A stretch of DNA of 64,000 nt from Erythroxylum novogranatense (lineage: Eukaryota > Streptophyta > Magnoliopsida > Malpighiales > Erythroxylaceae), in contig CM057233.1 of NCBI GenBank assembly GCA_029891385.1, positions 27,759,852 through 27,823,851 of the forward strand. The letters run 5' to 3'. Of the stretch, positions 13,501 through 25,875 are shown in pieces. How positions within the stretch are numbered: the stretch's first letter is position 1; each line of letters begins with the position of its first letter. The notes below the pieces were generated by a model. It searched no databases. It saw only the letters and a program-made list of their open reading frames with translations, and was not told where the DNA came from. Both the position numbers and the translations under genes were made by a program.

Positions 13501-15246
13501 ATAAACTTTCAAAGCATTCATCTTCTAAATTTTTTAAAACTCAAACAAACAATCTTTCAATTGTATCAAAGTATTCAAAACAATAAATTTACAATATCCA
13601 AACAACACATTTTCAAACACTTTCACTTTGAATTTTTTCAAGAACACTTACGAAGCTCATAATTTGAAAATAAATATGATACCCACCTTATTTCCATGCA
13701 AGCATCTTGTCCAATGCTTCACTTTGACCTTTGCTTCTCTCTCTCTTCCAATTTAACAAAACCTAAACCATAATCATCCAAATTCACATCATAAATAACA
13801 AAATCTTCAAAATTAACTTAGGAATTCACCAATTTACCATAATTCCAAGCTATCTAACCCACCAATTTACAAAACCCCAATTCACCAAGTTGGCCTAAAC
13901 CAATTTATCCAAATTCAATACCATAAAATACAATTTCTTCAAAATTGATTTCATAACTCACAAACTCATCATATTTCAAGCCATCTCAATCCAACAATTT
14001 CTAAAAATCCCAAAATCCCCCAAATTCCAAATTGAACCTAAGCCAATTCAATCAAATTCATTATCATAATTAACTTAATTTCTCAAATTGAGTTTAAAAA
14101 ACATCAATTCCTCACATATTCAAGCTATTTAAATCTCCAATTTTGAAAATCCCCAATTTTCAAAATTGGCCTACACCCCCAATTTGAAAATTTTCAAATT
14201 AAACTTCACCTAAAGCATAAACATCAAAATTAACTTAGGATATCTCAAATTTATCACTAATTCAAGCAATCTAAAGCAACAATTTCAAAAACCCCCAACT
14301 TTCAAATTTGACATAAACTCCAATTTTCAATTAATCCAAAATTAAACATAATCATAGTCTAATCTCTTCAAATAATCATAGATAAACTAAATCCATAACC
14401 ATTCCAAGCTTAATCAACCATCAAACAAATCAAAAACTCAAAAACTCAAGCTTTCTCTCTCTCACCTTCTCTCTCTAATTTCGGATTTCACCATGTTGCA
14501 AGCTTCCATGTTCTTCTTCCTCCTCTTTGCTCTTAAAACCAACGAAAATCACTTAGAAAACCCAAGAAAAACTGACCTTCATGCTTGCTCCACCATGGCC
14601 GAACCACCTCTTCTTCTTCTCTTCATCGTTTTTCTCTTCTCTCTTCTTGTATTTTCTCTTCTTCTTTCTTTCATCATCGTGATTCTTCCAGAAACGACAC
14701 TCCCTTCTTATGGGTAGTGCCATGTCAATAAAATGGGGCACAAATGACCAAGTTGCCCCTCACTTATTTGCCTATTTCCAAAATTGCCCCTGCAGGAACT
14801 TGAAAAACTGACTACTTGCGTCCTGTTTTCAAGCATCTAAACGAAATAATTTGGACAAGCTTTCTTCTAGAGAATTGTTCCTCTCAATCATACTAATCCA
14901 ACGCAACTGATGGCGCTCAATTCGGATCTAAAACGAAGAAGTTATAGCCAAAATACTATCGGACCTTCACAAAATCCGAGACTGAACATTAACATAACTT
15001 CAGTCCAAAAATTAACAATCTTAGGGATGAAATTAAATTTTGATCCCTTCACATGATTTGTAGCCCCATATCTTAATTTTATTTTCCCTCAAGAATCAAC
15101 TCAATCGGAGTTGTACAGCTCCCGAAATTCGCAAAATCCTGAACCATGTTCAAAAAATTATCCAAATCGGGGTCCAACACAATAATGCATTTAACTAACA
15201 ATTCATGATATAACTAACAATTCACTTTACAAATCGGGGTCCAACA
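10536..15246 (-). repeat. 5' LTR of element F (4711 bp, shortened)
   Basis: This is a direct repeat of 4064-9769 lacking about 1 kb near its right end. The right end carries two copies of the terminus, at 15164-15179 and 15231-15246. Relative to the other LTR it has many one-base homopolymer contractions and short losses (for example TTCGGAAA against TTGAAA) clustered at about 12350-13680. Confidence 0.85.
15164..15246. other. Duplicated LTR terminus with templated filler
   Basis: The terminus AATCGGGGTCCAACA occurs at 15164-15179 and again at 15231-15246. The roughly 50 bases between them resemble host DNA about 65-120 bases further right (15294-15335, sharing ATTTAACTAACAATTCATGA). This is the signature of a break repaired with filler copied from nearby sequence, at the point where about 1 kb of LTR was lost. 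Confidence 0.65.
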
Positions 15247-16139
15247 ATACCCATCCACCCTAAACACAATTCCCATGCAATTAAGTTCAAATAGCATCAC
15301 AATAATTCATTTAACTAACAATTCATGATATAAAACCCAATTATTACCTAATTAAACTTCCAAATCTTCCAATCTTCCAAACTTGTCACAAACTTCCTAA
15401 CTTCCCCTACCATAAACCATCATCATCTTCATCTTGAGGGGGTGAGGTTTAGGTTTTGTTTTTGTGAACAAAAGAAGAGAAATCAAGGTGAAAGGAGGAA
15501 GAAAAGATGAGCAAAATTCCAAAAGGAACAAAGAGGAAGAAAGCTTCGAAGATGGGAGGAGCACTTTTCACTTTATATCACCTTTCACCTTATAAAAGAA
15601 GAACCATCGTGAAAGACCAAAAAGAAAGTGGGTTTTTATTAAACAAAGTGTAGCATATGTCACTTGCCACATGTCACATTTTGAAGTTCTTTCTAACTAA
15701 ATCCAATTTCTCCCTAAATTCCAATGGCTCAAATTAATAAATCCTAAAATCATGTATCTAAATTTTCAGTGTCATTGGACAGTAATTTCTCCTACAGGTA
15801 ACCAATCAGCCTGCCACTTGGCATTTTTTTTAGTTCGAAAATTTTCTCAAAATTTTCAGAAAATTTTCTAAAATTCTCCAAAAATTCAAAACCACAATGC
15901 CCCTCTAAAACTCAATTTTTCATACACACAAATTACATTTTTTTCATAACAATCACATTTATTAATAAATATACCAGAAAATATCATGAATGCATATACA
16001 GTCATTTTTCATGTGCAAAATTTACTATTCACATGTATACGGATGCTAGATTATGCATAAACATGTCAGGCATTTCTAAACGCCCATTGACCACTCAAAA
16101 TTACTATTCTAACCTCCCCATCGGTGATGGGATGTTACA

Positions 16140-16640
16140 ATTATCTTAAAACTTGTGGTTTCTTGGTGGGATCAATTTAGAAATGGTATTCCAGAATTGA
16201 AAAGGTTTGCGATTCAGATTTTAAGTCAATATGTGAATGTAACAAGGTGTGAATGAAACTGGAGCACGTTTAAATTTATCCACTCAAAGAAAAAGAATAT
16301 ATTGGAGAGCTTCAGGAAAGGTATGGTATTTTCATTATTATCATTATTAATTTCGATATAATTTCTTATAATTTTCTAATAATTAAATTTAATTGTTTAC
16401 TAAGAGTCTTAATAGCACAAGTAGTACAATTGATCCAACTGTCATTGATAATATTGATCTTTTGGTAGATTGGGTTTCTGAAGAACCCAATTTGATTGAT
16501 GTGAATGATTTGGATTTGAAGGATAATCTTGGATAGGAAAGCATTGATATGTCATTTGATGCATTAAATTTGAATGATAATGACGATGAAGCTCCTCTTA
16601 ATGATGAAGATTTTATACCGAATGATCAATGAGATCAATG
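16140..16640 (+). pseudogene. hAT transposase, C-terminal dimerisation region (decayed)
   Basis: This resumes the gene broken at 642. It gives 'WWDQFRNGIPELKRFAIQIL', then 'SQYVNVTRCE', a TGA at about 16255 where arginine is usual, then 'NWSTFKFIHSKKKN'. The order matches the hAT family C-terminal dimerisation domain (the WW, then CERNWS-like, then I-H-x-K-x-R-N-like block). A likely intron (GTATGG...) runs from about 16321 to 16400, followed by an acidic tail with a further TAG at about 16535. The product would dimerise the transposase; here it cannot be made. The first ATTAT of the segment is the target duplication of solo LTR A. Confidence 0.8.
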
Positions 16641-17511
16641 CAGTTCTAGCAGGTATCCTTCCATTGACGATTGAATTCCAAGTTTTTGTTTTTCCTTTTC
16701 TTTTAATTTTACTTGTATTTGATGTTATGTTAAATTCTATATATGTAATGTAACTGTAATATTTTTGTTTCAGGTTTAACTTCTACTTGATTGTTTCTTT
16801 GTCATGAACTCATTTTGTAAATTGTTTAAGGATATTTATTGTTCTTTTTATTGGATGTTGTTAAATCTTTTGATGTAATATTATTTATAAAATGATGAAA
16901 TTGTATTATTGTAATATTTTAAATACTTTGTATTATTCTTAATTTTATATTTGTATGATAATGATCGTCTTTGTTTATATTAATTATAGTTATTATTTAT
17001 ATATGAAATATTTAAAATTATTGTTATTTCATATTAATTGTCATTATTATTTATTATTATGATTTTTGAAAACATGGTTGATGTAAACAATAAACTAGTA
17101 AAGTATACAGTACAATTGTACAATATACCAATGGATAATTTTGCAAATTTTAAAAATTTTAGGGACTATTTCATAAATTTAAAAAATTACCCAAAATGGT
17201 ATCGATCTTGATTGGGACGATGCGATCAAGTACTAGAACTCAATCGATCTTGAGCCCAAGATCTGTATTCATAACTTTGGTGATTACACATTCCTCTACC
17301 CATTTACATAGAAGGATTATCTATTGCTTCTAATGTATTAAATAGGAAGCTCTAGTTTATTGAGTCATATGTCTTTGTAAGATCCATCTTTATAATGCAA
17401 TTCCTCATTCTCCTCTTAGAATTATACCCCTATAACAATTTCGGATAGAGCAGGATATTTGCTCCCACTGATCTCCGCTTGATGAGTGCATTCTATTATG
17501 GGCTGATTAAT
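16641..17511. other. AT-rich 3' flank of the hAT gene, no gene seen
   Basis: This is very AT-rich sequence to about 17180, probably the 3' untranslated part and end of the hAT transposon, followed by about 330 bp of unassigned DNA. I could not place the hAT terminal inverted repeat. TTAAT at 17507-17511 would be the left target duplication of LTR G; its partner has been lost. Confidence 0.45.
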
Positions 17512-18296
17512 TGTAACATCCCACTCCCGGGCGACCCGAACCTGACATCGACGGTGATATCCGAGTCCTTGCCCCGCGAGGGTGGCGTGCTAAAACACTC
17601 ATTCAGTAATCGGTATATTTTTTTCACATAATAATATATGCAGAATTCAATGCCTACTTTGGGTCCTCATTTAATCATATACAATTTCATTACATAAATA
17701 AAGACATGCAATGCAGACGCGAACTGATCCCGACTTCTATCCTTCACCTAAATCCTGCAAATATACTCCCGTTGGCCTAACGAGGTATTCTTCTGATCCT
17801 GAAAAATAATTGCAAATTTTGGGCGAGTTTTGCGAACTCAGTGAGTGACCATCATCGATGGCTCACTCATCACATATCACATAAGACATATATTTCATAA
17901 ATCACATTTCATTTCACTTTTTTTTCCAATATCGCACATGTTCATATTATTTCACATTCAATCACTGAACCAATCTCACTTTATTTCCTATATCACATTA
18001 TTTCCCATACTCATATCATTTCCGTAACAACTAGATTGAATCACATAAACTTGTTCAGTTATTTCACATTCAATATCATTTAACCATTTATGCCATGCAT
18101 ACGCAGTATATACGAGACTCACTTTCTAATTGTTACTCTGTTGTGACCGAGTGCCTGAACTGTCCCATATAGGGCTCATTGATAACTGTCCCATGTAGGG
18201 CTCATTGGTCACTGTCCCATATAGGGCTCATTGATAACTATCCCATAACTATCCCATATGGGGCTCATTGATAACTGTCCCATGTAGGGCTCATTG
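17512..18296 (-). mobile_element. LTR G, left part (family of A and B)
   Basis: It starts TGTAACATCCCACTCCCG and follows the same order of landmarks as the start of A (for example GATATCCGAG, then GAGGGTGGCGTGCTA). It is cut at 18296 by element B, continues at 38677 and fades out near 38790, so its right end has been deleted. Whether it was a solo LTR or part of a full element cannot be told. Confidence 0.75.
18159..18296. repeat. 26-bp minisatellite in LTR G
   Basis: About five copies of a 26-bp unit beginning ACTGTCCCATATAGGGCTC lie in tandem, one shortened to 11 bp. Element B inserted in the last unit, and the array resumes as one degenerate unit at about 38677-38705. LTR A carries only one or two related units at about 1322-1360. 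Confidence 0.75.
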
Positions 18297-21200
18297 TGTA
18301 ACACCCCACTCCCGAGTGACCCGAACCTGATATCGTTGGTGATATCCGAGTCCGTGCCCCGTGAGGGTGACGTACTACATCAGTCGGTGAAAACTCAGTA
18401 TATCATTTTCTTCTCTCTTTTTTTTTGAATCGTACATTAGCGCGGCAAAAACAGTAGACAGTAGAAAACATTTGCAATTATTACAATCATTTAACAATAT
18501 TTTACAGCAACCATAAAGTTCACATACTAATCAGTTTACAAAGGTTGCAGAATACAATCTTGAGTCCATGTTCACAATTAACCATTTTCAGTTATTACAG
18601 TCATCCAATAATAATTTACAATCAGTTAATGTATAAAAACAATAAAACCACAATGGGCTCATCATTATAAATATAAAGCATTGTTGTACGATGATTGCGG
18701 AAACTAATTCGATAAGACACTAATGCAGACGCGAACTGATCCCGACCTCTATCTTTCACTTGCCTACATGAGACCTACTCCGTGTCAAACGGGTACTCTT
18801 CAAGTCTGAAAAATAGATTGCAATTTTGGATGAGTTTGCGAACTCAATGAGGAACCATCATCGATGGTTCTCCCAATTCATGCATCACACAATCAATTCA
18901 CGTAATAAAGCGATTGCAGTAACACTACGGTCTCTGATCACGATAATATCTGATACTGTCTGATAAAACCCATTTCGGGTATTCGGTCCAGTGATGATGC
19001 AATGCACATGTGACTCTTTTTTCAGTTTAATTACGGTGTTGTGATCGTAGCGTAAAAGTATTGATGATCGATGAGCGAGTGCGGGAGAATTATCTCCCTT
19101 CGAGCTCTAGGCTCGTTTCAGTATTTCGAGCTCTAGGCTCGTTTCAGTATCAGTGACGACTCAGTTCACAATTTTCCTTTATCAGTTTATGCATCTGTGT
19201 ATGAATGCATATGCCCAGTTACAATATCCCCATAAACAGTTAATCATTCATAGTCAAGCACAGTCAATAAACAGTCAGTATGCACAAGTAACAGTCCATA
19301 ATTCACAACAATGAATAGTTCATAATTGACAATCAATCACAGTCAATCACAGTAATGGCAGACAGGTCACACAATGTACACATTCCTGGTCCCGCCATTA
19401 TCCCCATATTTTACAAGTAATAATTGAGAAACCCATCTAGGTTACTCACCTATTATTTCCGAGCTAATGCTAGGAAGTCTCTACTACGTCGATCGATCGA
19501 CGCTCCAGTTGTGTCGCTATAAGAATCAGAGAACAAAACGATCACTAAATCTCCAATCTGAATTAGTTAATGATGCACATGTAGGTGAAAATGCATGTTC
19601 ATGAGATTCCCGACCCTAATCCTATTTTTTTCCATCAGAAAAATCCGTTTAAAATTAGAAATTCAATGGCGCTGACGGCGCTCAATTTGGACCTCTATAG
19701 GCCCCCAATTAAATAAAACAGTGATGAAATACCCATTTATCGGACACCCGTCAATTTTCAGTCCAAAAATTCCCAATTTCTCAGGAAATGAAATTAAATA
19801 TTCCATGAATCCGATGCCTCAAGAATCAGGTCAATCGGATGTCGGACGGAAAAGTTATTCCCAAAAGAACACAAAAAAGCAAATAAAACAATTCATATAT
19901 ATATACCCCTATTTCCTTCTCTTTTTCCTATCTTCAAACCAAAATTCAAACACCTATAACTCCTTGCACACAATTCAGAAAATTACAAACCATATCTCGT
20001 TGGAAAGATCATGAAACCCTCTACAAGTTTCATGAAGACCATAGAAAATCAATTTTACCCCTAAGGGTGTCAAAAATTCAATTGAAACTTCTACCCATTC
20101 AAAACCTATCAAAACAAAACAGTACTTGGTAAATTTCAGTAACTTCCATTCTCTTTAGTCAAAAATTACAAAATAAATATGCTCAGAAAGATCACAATGT
20201 GATCTACAACTTTCATGAACAATATAAAATCAAATTCAATGGCTAACTAGGTCAAACAATTCAGTGAATGTTGTTGCCCCTGCAAGTACTCAATCTGGAC
20301 AGTAATGTTCTAAACAGTATATCTCCTTGCACAAATGTCAAATAAATGCATACTTTATACCTATGGAAAGAACAAACACAATGCTACACTTCCCATGAAG
20401 GGCTTCAAAGCCAATTCCATCTCTAACAAGCTTAAAACTTTCATGCAAGTTCTTGATCGAGGCGTGATCAATAACCTCATGCAGGTACAGATTTTGAAAA
20501 TTCATTACTCCCACATCTGATCTCAAACAATTACATGCTAAAAACCATTTTCAAGATCAATGCTTCCTCTACAACTCTTAAGAAGATCACTCAAACCAAT
20601 TCAATTCACAAAAATTGCTAAAAGTGCTTCCAATCAGAATGTGCACCAAATCCACTCTTAGTCTAGGTTTCACCAAATTGTTCAAAATCAGTCAATATTC
20701 CACAGTGCATATCTACCAATATACAGATATAAAATTGAAAAATCAGTGGGAATGGAAAGCTAACAATGCAGGCTTCAACTTTCATTTAGACCATTTTCCC
20801 TAATTCCTTCTCAATTAATTTAGAAAAATCATCAACACAATCAGGTCATCAATCCGGATACTGTTCACATAAGTCCCAGCAGTAACTTTCCAAGCCAAAA
20901 TCCAACCTCTTAAGGCTAAAATTGGACAACACCTATTTCACACAAAAATCTAGCCAGCAACCCAAAGTTTAATTGGGCAAAAGCCTAGACTTATTTGCAT
21001 AACCACACAATGAGTTATGCTCAAAACAATACAGTAGGTCAAACTCACATTTTCCAGCTTTACTTCTCAAATCAATTCCTAACACTTCCAATACCAATTC
21101 CACATGCATAAGCATCCTAATAACACAAGAATTGAGCCAATAGGTCATCAAGACCTTCAATTCAATATATATATCCATAAATTTCAGTACCTATCTTCAA

Positions 21201-22242
21201 TCACTTTCTTATCATTTTCTTTTAAGTTTGAGTCATCTAATATCACTAAATTCACTTCATCATCTTTACCTTATGATTTGTTACACACAAATATACCCAA
21301 CAAGGCAAGCCATATGTGTCATGACATTAAGGCATCATTCATCTTATTTAATGAACAATCACTTCCAATCCATGCAATTAACTATGAATTCATGCATTAA
21401 AACCATAATGAAAACATAAACATCATCTTACCTAAAGCTTCCAACTCCACCTCTTCAAGCCTTTAATTTTCCAACTACCTTACTTCTTCTCCATCCCATG
21501 CATGGTTATCATCAAGATAAGAGGGTAGAAGGTGTAAGTTTGCAAGCTTGTAAGGAAGAAGAATGCTTAAGATGGGAGGAAGGAAACTTTAAAGAAAGAG
21601 AACAAAAAATCGATGGAGAGGAACAAATCAAGAGGGTTTCGAATGATTTGGTTTTTTTTAAAGCAATGACTCATCTTTTTCATCCCTTTGTAAAGAAGTC
21701 ACCGAAAATGCATGGATAACAATGCATTAAATGAAGGAACACTTAGCCATTGGAGGAGAAATAAGGAAAAGTCAAAGGACCAATCAAAAATTTGATAAAA
21801 ACAAATAATCCAAAAACCAAATAAATGTTCAATCCATTGTTAAGAGTCCATATTTCGACCCTACCACAAAATATCCAATAGGCCAGTACCAATTGATAAC
21901 AATTTCGGTACCGAAAATCGACCGGTTCACCACTTGGCGATTTTTTTTCGGTCCAGGAATTTTCTCCGGAAATTTTCAGAAAAATTCCTGAAAATCCCTT
22001 AAAATATAAAACATTCAATGGCTCACTCAGAATAATTTTTCAAACCCAATAACCACATTAATCACAATAAAATTAGGCACAAAAATCGGGAATGTCATGT
22101 ATGCATGTTCAGTACTTTCATGTACACAAATGATACTGTGTACCAATCCTATTATGCATGAACAGTTCTAAGTCATTCCAATCTATCTCATCTTATGCCA
22201 AATTTACTATTTTACCCTTCCTGTCGGGGGTGGGATGTTACA
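18297..22242 (-). repeat. 3' LTR of B (3946 bp)
   Basis: This is a direct repeat of 35055-38671 with termini TGTAACA and TGTTACA. It is about 330 bp longer than its partner, mainly from sequence near 20880-21190 that the other copy lacks. Open frames inside, such as the 73-codon one at 21498-21719 which recurs at 37926-38147, have no recognisable domain. Confidence 0.85.
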
Positions 22243-23664
22243 ATCCCCCCCCCTTTATATAAATTTCGTCCTCCAAATTCTCAGTCAACGGTTCACTATG
22301 ACAGTTATCAAATGACCCTACATGTCTCATACACTTTTCCACTCAATGATTCATTTTTCGAAAGGTCACAGTAACCACACTCAGTCAGTTGTTCAGTCAC
22401 TTATTTGGCTATCTCATTATCACTCATCACAGTAGACAGATTCAACAAGGCTGTAAGTTGGCGATCTCACTCTCTTAACTATCTCACTTGCCATTTCCAG
22501 AGTAGCCACTACTTGACTTAAATCACTATTTTCGAACCTACTCACTCATCACGTTTTATCCATCCAATACCTTTTTCTCACTATACCACCCAATACCTTT
22601 TTCCCACTATACCATCTAATACCTTTTTCTCAATGTAAAGACTTACTCCAATAACTTCATTAATACCCTTTTTTGCCAATTCTGGGTATACATTATCACT
22701 ATGATACTTCCAATAAAATAGTTTCTCTCGTCTGCGATACTTCCCTTTCCTTTACTACCGACACAGTGGCACTTATCCCTATTTTTCACTATAACCGGTG
22801 GTAATCCACTTAACGCTTTACCCCTTATATTACATTGACTCTTAGTCCAGATTCAATGTTCTTTTGACATGTCACTGTTCTATATGTATTTAATTCTTTT
22901 TCATTAGTCCGATCCTGATCCACTCCAGCTATCCCATGCAGTTTTCCTAAGCTCTTTCCTTTGTTTCACTCATCACAAGCATCTCGACTCACTGTTGGTC
23001 TTTGCCTCTTGTTAGGCATTTTTTTTGTGTAATACAAGCGTGTACAATTCCATCTTGTGCTCACCATTAGTTCTATAATCATTCAGTCAAAACTATATCA
23101 TGAGGTTATAATCCTCTATAGTCCAAATACTTAAGCACTTTTCCTATTGAACATTCAAACCTCTACGCACTTGAATCTATAACCACTTCGTACTATACCC
23201 ATAGTTATTCAATGTCACTCTTCGCGTATTCCAACTAGAATATCTAGCTTCGATTGTTCAGTTCCTTTGCTCAATCACTTTTGTTGGTTACCCAATATCG
23301 TTCTTCCAATTTTACTCGAATATCCGAATTTATTATAGGAATCACCAGATTGACTCCTGAACTCTTAACCTTTCTTACCTCTAGCCAATACCACCAAATC
23401 TACGACTTCAATTCTCTAGTAACACTTTATTTAACATTTTATTTTTCCCCATATTCTCCTTGACATTTTTTTCCTTCATCATTATACGAGCTTTGGAGAC
23501 CCCAATGTCTACACTTGGTCTGCTCATTGCAGAATTATCTGTTCACTATTTCCGACTACACTCGACCTTTACCAGTATAATATTCATTTATGTATGCCGT
23601 TCAAACTCTAAATTTGTACATGATGTATTCCTGATAGGAATTGAAGGCCTCCAAGGCTTAAAAC
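22243..23664 (-). other. Internal region of B, 3' side: polypurine tract and non-coding DNA
   Basis: On the minus strand a run AAAGGGGGGGGGATTG abuts the 3' LTR and serves as the polypurine tract. The inverted repeat AATTTCG/CCAAATT (22262-22279, one mismatch) precedes it, as in C, D and F. The remainder is pyrimidine-rich on the plus strand with only short open frames and no retroviral motif. It is cut at 23664 by element C. Confidence 0.7.
22564..22638. repeat. Short tandem repeat, three 26-bp units
   Basis: Three units of about 26 bp built on CAATACCTTTTTCTCACTAT lie in tandem in the interior of B. The third is degenerate. No function is evident. Confidence 0.7.
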
Positions 23665-25711
23665 TGTTAGACCCCGAAATTTTTTTTATGATGATATTAA
23701 GCATGAACTGTGATAATTATGTGTTTATGCATTAGTTTGATTACTTTTGGAGTGTTAGTGGATAATTGAGGTTTAATCGAGTTTATTGTGGTTCAGTGAG
23801 AAATAATAAGGGTAATATGTGTGAGGGTATTTTACAAAGATTTCTTAAGATGATTGGGTTTAGGCTTGTAAAGAGGGGTAAGTTGGTATTTGTGCTTTCT
23901 TTAGGTTAAAGAAATAGAAAAGAAGAGAAGAAAGAAGAGGAAGAGGCCGACGGTGGAGAGGAAGAAGAGAAGAGAAGGGAGTTGCGATTTGACCGATTTC
24001 TGACTGATTCAAAGTGTTTCCGGGTACGTTATGCTTTGTTTAACCTTGTTTTGGTTGGATTTAACCTAGAGAATGCTGAATCCGTGAGAACCGAAGGTTT
24101 TAGGGTTTTTGGGTGAAAATGTAGAGATTTCCTTAGGTTGATGTGTTTGTGTTGGATTTGAAGCTTAGAATGGATTAGAACTGTAGTAGAAGTCTGGATC
24201 TATGCCTTAGATGTGTTGCATTTGAGTTTGGAATGGATTGGAGTTGGAAAATCTGGGATTTTTCAGGTTCGGGAGCGTTTCCCCGATCCGCACGTCGCGA
24301 CGTGCTCAAGAGCACCTTGTGGCGTCTGGGAGGAAGGCGTCTTGGCCTTGGCCAGCAAGTTAAGCCTTCGTCGCGGCGAACCCCCCTGTCTGAAAATGAA
24401 ATTTTTAGCATTTTGGGCATATCTTTTGGTGTAGACGTCCGATTGAGGTGATTTCAGATTCATTGTGAACTAGAAATAAAGGACTACAAGTTGTATGAAG
24501 AAGGGAAGTTCGGAATTAGTCTATAAGGGTTCGGAATGTTAGGAGGAGGTCGAAAATAGACTTATAATGCTTTATTTTGGCTTTTTAAGCTTTGATTATT
24601 CTATGTGGATATTGATTGGATGAAAACTTGGTTGTTTTAGGAAACCAAGCTGACCCGATTTCATCGCAAGAGGAAGGACACCAGTGAGTCGACTACTCGA
24701 GCGATCTTAGGTGGGTAATATATTTATAGTTATTGTGTGATTAGGCAAATTCTTGCCTATGTATGAATATATGTTGTAGATGATGCATGTTTTAAATGTG
24801 ATGAATTGAATGATTTGGAGTTCATATACTTTGAAAGAATCATGGAAATGGATAGCATGACATATTGATTTTGAGCATGTTATGCCTCGACTTCAGTCAC
24901 GGCATTTTGACTAAAGGAAAGAATACCATATGACAAAATGATTATGAGCATGATTATATGCTTTTGTTTGGGCGAGAGTGGAACCATTTCGTTCGTCACG
25001 TGCACGTAGACAAGAGCCTTCTCCCTGCTGCCCGCTTGTGGCATATGAGCTCCGAATGGACTCATTTCGTTCAGGGTTAAACTTTGGTTTCTCCCTTTTG
25101 TTTCCATGGAACCCTCGAGCCATTGTGAAGTGCATTGCATATGTGAATTGTTCATTTTGTGAAGCATAATTTGTGACATAATTATGAATTGAACTAATTA
25201 TATTGGTTGCGATCATTGCTTGATTAACATGTGAGTGCTTGAATTAATGTCTATATAGATATAATATATATACATTCATATGCTGGGATTTGTGCTAGTT
25301 GCCGATGGCTATAATTATATTAGCCACTGAGCTGTGTAGCTCAACCCATTACTTTCCCTCCTCAGGTGCAGAACAGGCCGACTGTTGATCTTGCGAGGCA
25401 TCGGAAACTTCGAGTTAATTAGGAGCTTTGTCATAAGTTTGTATTTTGGTTGGCCCTCCGAGCATACTCTCATGGAGCATATTTCACGTATTTTGGATTG
25501 GAACTTTGTTATGTATTTCGTACGATTTTGAATGTTAATGACATGAGTTTAATTCATGTTTAAATGCATGTGTAAGTTGTATGTGTGAATCGAATATTTA
25601 TATGTATATGTATTAATGTTGGGATCGGGTCCGACGGTATTTGGGCGCCCTACGCCGGCGCAGCCCGAGGGGTCGCCTCGGGGATCGGACATACGGGGCC
25701 CGGCCCCAACA
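23665..25711 (+). repeat. 5' LTR of C (2047 bp)
   Basis: A direct repeat of 30584-32700. The last 100 bp are very GC-rich and include a CCGAGG...CCTCGG inverted repeat shortly before the CAACA terminus. A GC-rich block at about 24270-24390 differs strongly from the matching block of the 3' LTR. Confidence 0.9.
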
Positions 25712-25715
25712 TGTT

Positions 25716-25727
25716 TGGTATCAAAGC
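25716..25727 (+). other. Primer-binding site of C (initiator tRNA-Met type)
   Basis: TGGTATCAAAGC lies four bases after the 5' LTR. It matches the plant initiator tRNA-Met complement TGGTATCAGAGC except for one G-to-A change, which F and D also carry. Confidence 0.85.
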
Positions 25728-25875
25728 GCCTAGGTTTAGTGTCCTTGGCTTAGAATGCATAATAGGATTGTGTGATATATGATTACTTGTTGCATTGATT
25801 AGGTGACATGCATATCATACATACATGTAGATTGCCATATAGCTAATCCTTAGTGTTTTCATTTGAAGGAGTACG

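Larger units (their letters stand above)
4064..15246 (-). mobile_element. Element F: non-coding LTR retrotransposon with very long LTRs, nested in A
   Basis: Two long direct repeats, each starting TGTTGGAACCCG and ending TTCAACA or TCCAACA, flank a 766-bp interior. A perfect 5-bp target duplication ATACC lies at 4059-4063 and 15247-15251. On the minus strand the interior has a Met-tRNA-like primer site next to the right-hand (5') LTR and a polypurine tract next to the left-hand (3') LTR. No gag, protease, RT or integrase is visible, so the element is non-autonomous, of LARD/TRIM-like design but with unusually large LTRs. Solo LTR E at 49269 belongs to the same or a sister family. Confidence 0.88.
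642..16139 (-). mobile_element. Solo LTR A (TGTAACACCCC family), interrupted by element F
   Basis: It begins TGTAACACCCC at 642 and ends GATGTTACA at 16139, with 7-bp inverted termini TGTAACA/TGTTACA. It is flanked by a perfect 5-bp target duplication ATTAT (637-641 and 16140-16144). Without F (4064-15246 plus one ATACC copy) it measures about 4.3 kb. Both ends closely resemble the LTRs of element B, whose orientation fixes this one as minus. There is no internal region, so it is a solo LTR left by LTR-LTR recombination. The 642-4063 and 15252-16139 parts hold no gene I can support; short open frames there have no recognisable product. Confidence 0.88.

Noticed and set aside
18159..18296. CRISPR-like direct repeats
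   Set aside because: Units are contiguous with no unique spacers, and the setting is a plant LTR.
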